Shown: positions 44,894-52,234 of the stretch, one piece after another
Layout: each line of letters opens with the position of its first letter
How positions within the stretch are numbered: the first letter of the stretch is position 1
From: Pedobacter sp014947265
GTDB taxonomy: Bacteria > Bacteroidota > Bacteroidia > Sphingobacteriales > Sphingobacteriaceae
Length of the DNA stretch: 64,000 bases
Direction: 5' to 3'
Assembly: GCF_014947265.1 (NCBI RefSeq)
Contig: NZ_JADCNK010000004.1
Coordinates: 372,001-436,000 of the forward strand
Made by a program: the position numbers and the translations under genes
Notes under the pieces: generated by a model
Seen by the model: the letters and a program-made list of their open reading frames with translations, nothing else
Told to the model about the DNA's origin: nothing
Database searches by the model: none

Positions 44894-44976
44894 TAATCAC
44901 TAAATTATATGTAATTTAGTGATTACGATCTCTTTTTTATATATAATTTAGTGATTACAATCGCTAAATTATATAT
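44894..44976. promoter_or_regulatory. Cluster of TAATTTAGTGATTA palindromic half-sites
   Basis: Four copies of the half-site ATTTAGTGATT or its close variant, arranged as two palindromes: 44894-44907/44912-44925 (14-bp perfect arms) and 44939-44951/44964-44976 (13-bp arms with further inner pairing). They lie 44-126 bases upstream of the DUF4143 ATPase start. This is the arrangement expected of an operator. Confidence 0.55.
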
Positions 44977-44992
44977 CTTTAAATTTTTAACC

Positions 44993-45595
44993 TTATCCGT
45001 TGAATAATTTGTTGCGCTTAATTTTCTTTCCCTGCCTCAATCTCACTGCATGATAAATGGTGGGTACATCATTTGTCCATTTTTTGAGGGTGAAAACAAT
45101 GGCAAGTATTTCTAACCGGGTGGCCAGGCCGAGCCAAAGGCAAATTTCGAAGAGCACTACCGATTCGCAATGCACCATAATTTCTACCAAGGTAGCGAAT
45201 ATGGTTAGCGTCCAGATTTTAGCGCCGATAGAATGGGTGGCAATTTCTTTTTTGAATTTGATATAGCTTAAAGCATAAGTTGAAGCTTCAAAAGCACCAA
45301 GGATAATTAATTTAACCAGGTTGGCTTTAAAGAAATCAGGACATTGGATATAAGTGGCAACTGCTACCGAAATAAAAAATACCTGATCAATGCCAGAGTC
45401 CAGCCGCCTTAACCTTTCGGAAGAGATATTGAGCTTACGGGCAATAATTCCATCAAAAACATCGGTTAGCAAACCAACGGACAATAAGGTAATGGCTAAA
45501 AAAGAATAATGGCTAACGTGAAAAACACTTAACAGAATGATTCCAAAACCGATAAGCAGTCTGGAGTATATTAAAGTAATTGGAATGTGTTTCAT
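44993..45595 (-). CDS. CDP-alcohol phosphatidyltransferase family protein
   Basis: Integral membrane phospholipid-synthesis enzyme of 200 aa with about five to six transmembrane helices. The CDP-OH-P signature spans 45-70: Asp45, Asp48-Gly49, Ala52-Arg53, Asp66 and Asp70 are all present, but the Gly expected eight residues after AR is Leu62. The product lipid (phosphatidylglycerol, serine or inositol type) cannot be inferred. It ends just before the operator-like palindromes. Confidence 0.85.
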   Translation of the reverse strand: MKHIPITLIYSRLLIGFGIILLSVFHVSHYSFLAITLLSVGLLTDVFDGIIARKLNISSERLRRLDSGIDQVFFISVAVATYIQCPDFFKANLVKLIILGAFEASTYALSYIKFKKEIATHSIGAKIWTLTIFATLVEIMVHCESVVLFEICLWLGLATRLEILAIVFTLKKWTNDVPTIYHAVRLRQGKKIKRNKLFNG

Positions 45596-45610
45596 TATTG
45601 GAGCGCATAA

Positions 45611-45638
45611 AAAAGCCCCGAATAAATCGAGGCTTTTC
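45611..45638 (-). terminator. Terminator of asd
   Basis: AAAAGCC(tc)GA...TC(gg)GGCTTTT type stem with six T on the minus strand, between asd and the phosphatidyltransferase gene. Confidence 0.8.
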
Positions 45639-45654
45639 TTAAGTTATTTATTGA

Positions 45655-46644
45655 TTAAACCAATTCTTTCTGAATCAGGTATTCGGCAATCTGAACAGCA
45701 TTGGTTGCGGCGCCTTTGCGTAAGTTATCGGCAACAATCCAAAGGTTCAATGCTTTAGGAGCCGACTCATCCCTACGGATACGACCTACAAAAACCTCAT
45801 CTTTTTCGTGTGCATCTTTCGGCATTGGGTATTTTAAGTTGGCTACATCATCAACAACAATTATACCTGGTGCTTTTTCTAAAATACTACGGACTTCGGC
45901 TAAATCGAAATCATTTTCAAACTCGATATTTACTGATTCTGAGTGACCACCCATTACCGGGATACGAACCGTTGTAGCGGTAACTTTGATGTTATCATCG
46001 CTCATGATTTTGTTCGTTTCCTTAACCATTTTCATTTCTTCTTTGGTATATCCGTTTTCCAGGAAAACATCAATATGAGGAAGAACGTTTAAGTCGATTT
46101 CATAAGGGTAAGCTTTCGGGCCATCAATGCCTTTACGTTCGTTCATTAATTGCTCAACCGCTTTAACACCAGTACCGGTAACCGATTGATAGGTAGAAAC
46201 CACCACACGTTTAATTTTGTATTTATCGTGCAAAGGTTTTAAAACCACCACCATTTGGATGGTAGAACAGTTTGGGTTAGCGATAATTTTGTTATCGATA
46301 GAAAGTTCGTGTGCATTAACTTCCGGTACAATTAATTTAATTGCAGGATCCATTCTCCAGGCAGAAGAGTTGTCGATAACAGTTGTTCCGGCTTCTTTAA
46401 AACGAGGTGCATGCTCTAATGAAGTATTTCCACCTGCTGAAAACAAAGCGATATCTGGTTTCATGCTGATTGCAGTATCCATGCTAACAATTGGGAACTT
46501 CTTACCCTTAAAAGTAATTTCCTTACCGACACTCTTTTCTGATGCTACGGGAATCAACTCTGTTAAAGGGAAATTTCTTTCCTCCAATACTTTTAACATG
46601 ACAGTGCCAACCAATCCGGTTGCACCTACTACTGCTACTTTCAT
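45655..46644 (-). CDS. asd: Aspartate-semialdehyde dehydrogenase
   Basis: NADPH-dependent step of the lysine, threonine and methionine pathway; cytoplasmic. N-terminal cofactor loop VGATGLVG (6-13), catalytic Cys126 in NPNCSTIQM, active-site block VVSTYQSVTGTG and RIPVMGGHSES. 329 aa, normal length. Frame open to 46686, but MKVAVVGATG at 46644 is the family start. Confidence 0.96.
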   Translation of the reverse strand: MKVAVVGATGLVGTVMLKVLEERNFPLTELIPVASEKSVGKEITFKGKKFPIVSMDTAISMKPDIALFSAGGNTSLEHAPRFKEAGTTVIDNSSAWRMDPAIKLIVPEVNAHELSIDNKIIANPNCSTIQMVVVLKPLHDKYKIKRVVVSTYQSVTGTGVKAVEQLMNERKGIDGPKAYPYEIDLNVLPHIDVFLENGYTKEEMKMVKETNKIMSDDNIKVTATTVRIPVMGGHSESVNIEFENDFDLAEVRSILEKAPGIIVVDDVANLKYPMPKDAHEKDEVFVGRIRRDESAPKALNLWIVADNLRKGAATNAVQIAEYLIQKELV

Positions 46645-47311
46645 TTTAATTTTTTTTATATTATTAATTATTTGATATGAATTCAAATATGCTAAAAATT
46701 AAGCTGATATCCCTATTGTTGCCAATTAAATTTGCTTTTAATGTTTGAAATTTTTGGTTTTCGATAGAAAATATGGTTGGAGAATAAAGTATGAGCACAG
46801 ACTTCCGAAGTTTCTCCGGGATTGGGCAGGGAGCAATGTCATTATTTAAGCTCTCGGTTTAGGTAGGCATAATTTAACCACAGATAAAAAGGATGCGGAC
46901 AGCTATAAAAATCCGTGTTTATCTGTGCACATCTGTGGTTAAAAACCTTATCTTAATGACATGGGGTAGTGGGCAACTTCGGAAGTCAATAGATGTTTTT
47001 TATTTTGGAAAGCAGGTTTTAGTGCATATCGGTTGTGACAGTCCTGCTATCACTATAATCTTTTTAAACAACAACTGTCATGCTGAGGCACGAAGTATCT
47101 GTTTAATCGGTTGCAGACAACAAAATTTATAGGCATAGCAATTAAAAAGTATTGCCGTTCTATCAGGTTTAGATAAACAGGAACAATTCTCCTAATGATA
47201 GTGAAATCTTTTAATGAGATTTTGGTTGTTGAAGAAAGGAAAAGTTTTGATTTACGAAGATAGATCTCTCCATTTCGCTACGCTTCAGTCGAGAGGACGA
47301 CAAGCGAGTGT
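46645..47311. repeat. Repeat-rich 670-bp intergenic region
   Basis: No gene recognised. Elements in order: a long imperfect hairpin bounded by TTAACCACAGAT (46874-46885) and ATCTGTGGTTAA (46931-46942); a GGAAAGCAG-type fragment at 47003-47060; a half copy of the 27-bp palindromic element at 47075-47117; and an AGATCTCTCC...GAGGACGAC element at 47261-47300. It separates housekeeping genes from the catabolic cluster. Confidence 0.6.
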
Positions 47312-47345
47312 TAAACCTCGCAGGTTTCAAAAAACCTGCGAGGTT
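47312..47345. repeat. AAACCTCGCAGGTTT inverted repeat
   Basis: 15-bp perfect arms (47312-47326 and 47331-47345) with a 4-nt loop, just past the end of the catabolic cluster. Same element at 52197-52227. It could double as a terminator for the minus-strand operon. Confidence 0.8.
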
Positions 47346-47354
47346 TGGATAAGA

Positions 47355-48224
47355 TTAAATCAAACTGGCTTTGATATAATCGCAGCTTGTTTTGATCGAG
47401 CCAATTGGATCTGGCTGATAATTGGTTTCGTGCTCTACAAAGAAATGTTGCATGCCTGAAAGTTTTGCCTGGGCAAAAATGGTTTTAAAATCAATTGATC
47501 CTTTACCTACCTCCGTGTTTAATTCAGGTTTGGCTTTGTCCATATCCTTCACGTGCCACATCGGGAAACGGCCAGGGTATTTTTTAAATAATGCTAATGG
47601 ATCATTACCCGAACGTACCACCCAGTATAAATCCATTTCGAAATTGACTAAATTTTTGTCTGTCTCGTTCAGGTAAATATCATAGCCTGTGGTATCGCCC
47701 AAATTTTTAAACTCAAAATCATGGTTGTGGTAGGCGAATTTTAAGCCTGAAGCTTTAGCAATTTCAGCTACTTTGTTAAAATCACTAGCGGTTTTTTTGA
47801 AACCATCGGCGCCTTTGCTCATATCAACATGTGCGCCAGCAATGGTGAAATATTTACCACCAATTGCAGCTGATGATTCGATATCTGCTTTTAATCTATC
47901 GGCATTTCCTGTTTTCACAAAATCATCCATGTGGTAATGACCACTTGGAGATTTTAAACCGTTATCATCAAGTAAGGCTTTAAATTCTTTAGGCGTTAAA
48001 CCCCAAAATTTTCCATTGGCAAAACCATAGGTTTCAACTTCTTTGTATCCTGCCTTTGCTACTTTTTCGATAATGCCTTTTACATCTTTTGGCAACTCAT
48101 CGCGTAGGGTGTACAATTGCAGACCAACATTTTTACTTGCTTTATCAAAAGCAAATGATGGAATTAATAATGCTGCTCCGGCAGCTAATCCTGCTTGTTT
48201 TAAGAATGTCCTTCTTGAATTCAT
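47355..48224 (-). CDS. Tat-exported sugar phosphate isomerase/epimerase-type TIM barrel (copy 1)
   Basis: Xylose isomerase-like TIM-barrel protein, 289 aa. A Tat signal (NSRRTFLKQAGLAAG) predicts export, so phosphorylated sugars are unlikely substrates. Metal-ligand blocks: EVETYGF, FAYHNHDFEF, NFEMDLYW, MWHVKDMDK and FVEHE. Closely related to the next gene upstream (tandem paralogue). In this context a role on 3-keto-glycosides or keto-sugars is inferred. Last gene of the minus-strand run. Confidence 0.88.
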   Translation of the reverse strand: MNSRRTFLKQAGLAAGAALLIPSFAFDKASKNVGLQLYTLRDELPKDVKGIIEKVAKAGYKEVETYGFANGKFWGLTPKEFKALLDDNGLKSPSGHYHMDDFVKTGNADRLKADIESSAAIGGKYFTIAGAHVDMSKGADGFKKTASDFNKVAEIAKASGLKFAYHNHDFEFKNLGDTTGYDIYLNETDKNLVNFEMDLYWVVRSGNDPLALFKKYPGRFPMWHVKDMDKAKPELNTEVGKGSIDFKTIFAQAKLSGMQHFFVEHETNYQPDPIGSIKTSCDYIKASLI

Positions 48225-48235
48225 TGCCTAATAGA

Positions 48236-49108
48236 TTAAATAATTTCTTTTTTAATGAATGCGCAGCTTGCTGCAACAGATGCCATTGGATTTGGCTTGT
48301 AATTGGTTTCGTGCTCTACAAAGAAATGTTTCATGCCTGAAAGTTTTGCCTGGGCAAAAATAGGTTTGAAGTTGATAGAACCCGTTCCTACTTCAGCATT
48401 TAAGGCTGGATTGGCTTTATCCATATCTTTAACATGCCACATAGTAAAACGTCCTGGATTTTCTTTGAATAATTTAATCGGATCGTTACCTGAGCGTACT
48501 ACCCAATATAAATCAAGTTCGAAATCAACCAATTTTTTATCTGTTCCCTTCAACAGGATTTCATAACCAGTAGTATTACCTTGTTTTTCGAATTCGAAAT
48601 TATGATTGTGATAGGCCAAACGGATACCAGCTGCTTTACACATTTTTCCTGCTTCGTTTATTCTAGCTGCGATTTTTTTATAATCGTCGGCATTTTTTCT
48701 GATGCTTTCTTCTAACCATGGAATGGTTACATATTCGCTCTTAAGTACTTTTGCTGCTGCAATTGCGGCTTTAAGTTCTGTAGTATTTCCATCAGAAAGA
48801 TAAGTGCCCAAACCATAATGGCCGCTTGGTGCTTTTAAACCATTAGCATCCAATAATGCTTTAAATTCTTTAGGCGTTAATCCCCAAAATTGATCTTTTA
48901 TAGAAAAACCATAGGTTTCAACTTCTTTGAAGCCAGCTTTTGCAACCTTGGCAATGGTTCCCTTTACATCTTTAGGCAATTCGTCCCTTAAAGAATATAA
49001 TTGTAAGCCTACTGCTTTTTTATCAGCAGCAAAAGCGAACGATGGAGCCAAAAGTGCTGCCGCTGCAGCCATACTGCTATTGAGTATAAAACTTCTTCTT
49101 GATATCAT
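48236..49108 (-). CDS. Exported sugar phosphate isomerase/epimerase-type TIM barrel (copy 2)
   Basis: 290 aa, tandem paralogue of the following gene: the same blocks LRDELPKDVKG, FWGLTPKEFKALLD, AYHNHNFEF, FELDLYWVVRSGNDP and MWHVKDMDKA occur in register. The N-terminus MISRRSFILNSSMAAAAALL is a Tat-type signal. The two differ most in the loop at about 115-145, which could change substrate choice. 11 bases separate the two genes. Confidence 0.88.
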   Translation of the reverse strand: MISRRSFILNSSMAAAAALLAPSFAFAADKKAVGLQLYSLRDELPKDVKGTIAKVAKAGFKEVETYGFSIKDQFWGLTPKEFKALLDANGLKAPSGHYGLGTYLSDGNTTELKAAIAAAKVLKSEYVTIPWLEESIRKNADDYKKIAARINEAGKMCKAAGIRLAYHNHNFEFEKQGNTTGYEILLKGTDKKLVDFELDLYWVVRSGNDPIKLFKENPGRFTMWHVKDMDKANPALNAEVGTGSINFKPIFAQAKLSGMKHFFVEHETNYKPNPMASVAASCAFIKKEII

Positions 49109-49118
49109 AGGTGTATTT

Positions 49119-50009
49119 TTAAATGTCGCAAATTGAGATTGCCTTTTTTAAGGAGGCTATTTTATCAGCATTTTTGGGTATAAATTCTTGTGCAACGAAA
49201 CCTTTAAAGCCGGTTTCGGCAATGGCTTTCATAATGGCAGGGTAATACAGTTCCTGCGTATCATCAATTTCGTTTCTGCCCGGAACGCCAGCAGTGTGGT
49301 AATGGGCAATATACTGATGGTAATCTCTGATGTTCCTGATCACATCACCCTCATCAATCTGCATATGGTAAATATCATATAACAACTTGAAGTTTTCAGA
49401 TCCTAAGCGTTTGCAAAGCTCAGCTCCCCATGATGTTCTGTCGCATTGGTAATCTTTATGGTTAACTTTGCTGTTTAGCAACTCCATTACCAATACCACA
49501 TTGTGCTTTTCGGCCAATGGCATCAGTTGTTTCAGGCCTTTAACACAATTGTTCCAACCGGTTTCATCATCTTTGCCACGGCGGTTTCCGCTAAAACAGA
49601 TGAGGTATTTATATCCTGCTTCGGCAACAAGCGGAATCATTGCGGTATAATTCTGAATTAACTTTTCATGGAATTTTTCGTCGTTAAAACCATCCACCAG
49701 ATTAATTTCTGCACCATTGCACATGGTTGATTCTAAACCATGTCTTTTTAAGGTAGGCCAATCTTGCGGACCCACCAGATCAATGCCCTTAATACCTATT
49801 TTTTTTGCTTCAATGCAAAGTGTTTCTACATCAAAACTACTAAAACACCAGCGACATACGGCATGGTTGATATTTCCTTTTAGCCTTAGCGGCTGATCTG
49901 ATTCTGGTTTATCCATTGCTAATGCTGAAAATCCTGAAGAAACACCAATTGCAGCAGTTCCCGCGATGATGTTCTTTAAAGCATTTCTTCTATTTACGTT
50001 CGAGGTCAT
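49119..50009 (-). CDS. Exported hydroxypyruvate isomerase-like TIM barrel
   Basis: 296 aa TIM barrel of the Hyi group. The N-terminus NRRNALKNIIAG plus a hydrophobic stretch suggests Tat export. Core blocks: INHAVCRWCFSS, LLYDIYHMQIDEGD, YIAHYHTAGVPGRNEIDDTQELYYP and FVAQEFIP. Ten bases from the paralogue pair and one base from the MFS gene upstream, so clearly in one operon. Isomerisation of a keto-sugar fragment is inferred; true hydroxypyruvate isomerase activity is unproven. Confidence 0.87.
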   Translation of the reverse strand: MTSNVNRRNALKNIIAGTAAIGVSSGFSALAMDKPESDQPLRLKGNINHAVCRWCFSSFDVETLCIEAKKIGIKGIDLVGPQDWPTLKRHGLESTMCNGAEINLVDGFNDEKFHEKLIQNYTAMIPLVAEAGYKYLICFSGNRRGKDDETGWNNCVKGLKQLMPLAEKHNVVLVMELLNSKVNHKDYQCDRTSWGAELCKRLGSENFKLLYDIYHMQIDEGDVIRNIRDYHQYIAHYHTAGVPGRNEIDDTQELYYPAIMKAIAETGFKGFVAQEFIPKNADKIASLKKAISICDI

Positions 50010-50010
50010 G

Positions 50011-51249
50011 TTAAACTGCTTTAGCTTCTATTTCAGATTTGGTTTTATCATTGAACAGCAGGGCGAATAATAAGAAAACTGCAGCTGCAATTCCTGCTGG
50101 TATAATCCAAACCATTTTCCAATCGGTTACCTCTCCGGTTTTATACATATCTGTAATTAATCCTGCAACCTTAAAGCCGATCAACATACCAACCCCATAA
50201 GTTGCAAGGGTAATAATACCCTGCGCAGCACTTTTAATTTTTTCGCCAGCTTTTGAGTTGGTATAAATCTGACCGGAAACAAAAAAGAAATCGTAGCAAA
50301 CGCCATGCAGCGCAATTCCTATAATCAGCATAAAGCTTAAGTTGCCTGCATTTCCATAAGCAAACAGTACATAACGTACAGCCCATGCCAGCATACCAAC
50401 TATAATGGTTTTCTTAAAGCCGTATTTTGAAAAGAAAACAGGAATAGCCAATAAAAATAATGCTTCAGAAACCTGACCAATGGCCATTTTACCTGTTGGA
50501 TTGGAAACTTTGATATCAGCAAGGAAAAGGCCTGCATTTTGATAATAAAAGGCTAGTGGGATGCAGATCAGGATGGAAGAAATAAAGAAAACAGCAAAGT
50601 TTTTGTCTTTCAACAATTTCAAAGCGTCCAATCCTAAAATGTCGCGTAATTTTATTTTTTCGTCTTTGGCAACCTTTGGAGGAGTTGCAGGTAAAGTAAA
50701 ACTAAATAATCCCAATACTAAAGAGGCGATACCAGCCATTAAAAAGGTACTTTTCAGTAATCCTGCCTGAATTCCTTTCGGAGAATCCCAATGGAAGGCA
50801 AAACTGATCAATAAACCAGCGATGATCCAACCGATTGTACCGAACACCCTGATGTTTGCGAATTCTTTTTCGGCATCTTTCATTTGGTTAAAAGAAACCG
50901 AATTTACCAATGCTAAGGTTGGCATGAACAAAATCATGTAAGCTAAAACGTAAGGGTAAAAAACACTTACATCTGGCGCACTATACATCTGATACATTAA
51001 AATAGCACCAATGATATGCAGAACACCTAAGATTCTTTCAGCGTTAAAATATCTGTCGGCGATAAGGCCAATTATAAATGGAGCAATAATAGCGCCCCAG
51101 GATTGTGTTGAAAATACGGAACCAATTTCGGAATTGGTTGCCTTTAGGTTATTGTTTAAGAAAGCTCCTAAAGTTACAAACCATGCACCCCAGATAAAAA
51201 ATTCAAGGAACATCATGGCAGAAAGTTTAAAGCGAGTAGTGCTATTCAT
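50011..51249 (-). CDS. MFS permease, nucleoside:H+ symporter (NHS) type
   Basis: 412-aa inner-membrane transporter with about 12 transmembrane helices. MMFLEFFIWGAWFVTLGAFL at the N-terminus and the loop after helix 2 (GLIADRYFNAERILG) match the NHS/NupG group. Given the surrounding sugar genes it more likely imports a sugar or sugar derivative than a nucleoside (inference). The stop is one base from the next gene's start. Confidence 0.87.
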   Translation of the reverse strand: MNSTTRFKLSAMMFLEFFIWGAWFVTLGAFLNNNLKATNSEIGSVFSTQSWGAIIAPFIIGLIADRYFNAERILGVLHIIGAILMYQMYSAPDVSVFYPYVLAYMILFMPTLALVNSVSFNQMKDAEKEFANIRVFGTIGWIIAGLLISFAFHWDSPKGIQAGLLKSTFLMAGIASLVLGLFSFTLPATPPKVAKDEKIKLRDILGLDALKLLKDKNFAVFFISSILICIPLAFYYQNAGLFLADIKVSNPTGKMAIGQVSEALFLLAIPVFFSKYGFKKTIIVGMLAWAVRYVLFAYGNAGNLSFMLIIGIALHGVCYDFFFVSGQIYTNSKAGEKIKSAAQGIITLATYGVGMLIGFKVAGLITDMYKTGEVTDWKMVWIIPAGIAAAVFLLFALLFNDKTKSEIEAKAV

Positions 51250-51266
51250 TTGGCTAGTAATTATGT

Positions 51267-51500
51267 AAAATGGTTAAGGTAAGAGGGATGATGGAAACGT
51301 ATCCCCGTAACTCATCTTACAATTTTATAATATTTTAACTGGATTTAGTAAGAGGGATTTTGTCATTCACATTATACATTTTCCCTCTTACATTTTCTAT
51401 TTTATAGTTCTTTTATAGAGATGTTTTATACCAAACATCATCTGAATTTGTAAGAGGGATTTTGTCATTCACATTATACATTTTCCCTCTTACATTTTCC
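51267..51500. repeat. 102-bp tandem duplication including a fossil gene end
   Basis: Two copies, 51348-51449 and 51450 to about 51551, about 90% alike by eye. Each begins GTAAGAGGGA and carries its complement TCCCTCTTAC 24 bases later, so each forms a hairpin. The first copy also holds a diverged, one-base-deleted version of the 3' end of the neighbouring DUF1080 gene (VWYK-ISIKEL). A further GTAAGAGGGA lies at about 51279. Confidence 0.75.
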
Positions 51501-51503
51501 ATT

Positions 51504-52184
51504 TTATAATTCTTTTATAGAGATGTTTTTGTACCAAACTTCGTCTCCGTGATCTTGCAGGGCAATTTTACCGGTTTTAAAGGTTCCCCAGTTTTCCCAT
51601 GTTGCAAATTTACTGCCTGCAACAATTTTTTTCCAGTTATCATCCCAAAGGGTGGTTTTTACTACTTCAACACCATTTAAAATTAAAGTTAATTTACCCT
51701 TTTTGCTAATGATTTCTGCTTTGTTCCATTCGCCAACCGCTTTAACCGGTTCTGATGAACTTTTTACCAGGTCGTACAAATCACCAGCACGGTGTTTAGT
51801 AATTTTTCCATCCGGGTGGCCATCGTTATCAATAACCTGCATTTCTAAACCTGTAGAATAGGTAGCATGGTATTTAGGTTCTTCATGAACATAAAAAATC
51901 AGACCGCTATTTGCTTTTGGAGCCACTTTCCATTCATATTTTAAATGGAAGTCGCCATATTCTTTGTCTGTAACTAAATCGCCACCGCCATCAGTGCCTT
52001 TTTTAGCTAAATCTAAGTGCAATGCTCCATCCTGAACTTGCCAGCCACTACCAACAGTAGTTTTGTTGTAGGTATGCCAACCTGTTGTAGTTTTACCATC
52101 GAACAGTGGTTTAAAGCCTTTTTGTGCTTTTGATATTTGCGTAACTGCTAATATGATAAAAGCAGAAAGAAAGATTTTTTTCAT
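51504..52184 (-). CDS. Secreted DUF1080 / 3-keto-disaccharide hydrolase family protein
   Basis: 226 aa, signal peptide cleaved near ISKAQ. Concanavalin-like beta-sandwich family: GFKPLFDGKTTTGWHTYNK at the start, then GLIFYVHEEPKYHATYSTGLEMQVIDNDGHPDG and the end DEVWYKNISIKEL. Members act on 3-keto-glycosides, by hydrolysis or elimination depending on the study. Sits between an exported Gfo/Idh oxidoreductase and the permease gene, as expected for such a pathway. Confidence 0.9.
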   Translation of the reverse strand: MKKIFLSAFIILAVTQISKAQKGFKPLFDGKTTTGWHTYNKTTVGSGWQVQDGALHLDLAKKGTDGGGDLVTDKEYGDFHLKYEWKVAPKANSGLIFYVHEEPKYHATYSTGLEMQVIDNDGHPDGKITKHRAGDLYDLVKSSSEPVKAVGEWNKAEIISKKGKLTLILNGVEVVKTTLWDDNWKKIVAGSKFATWENWGTFKTGKIALQDHGDEVWYKNISIKEL

Positions 52185-52196
52185 TTTTTTTGAATA

Positions 52197-52227
52197 AAAC
52201 CTCGCAGGTTTTTTACCTGCGAGGTTT
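52197..52227. repeat. AAACCTCGCAGGT inverted repeat inside the cluster
   Basis: 13-bp perfect arms with a TTTTT loop, in the 50-bp gap between the Gfo/Idh and DUF1080 genes. Second copy of the element at 47312-47345. May attenuate transcription into the downstream genes. Confidence 0.75.
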
Positions 52228-52234
52228 GTGATAA

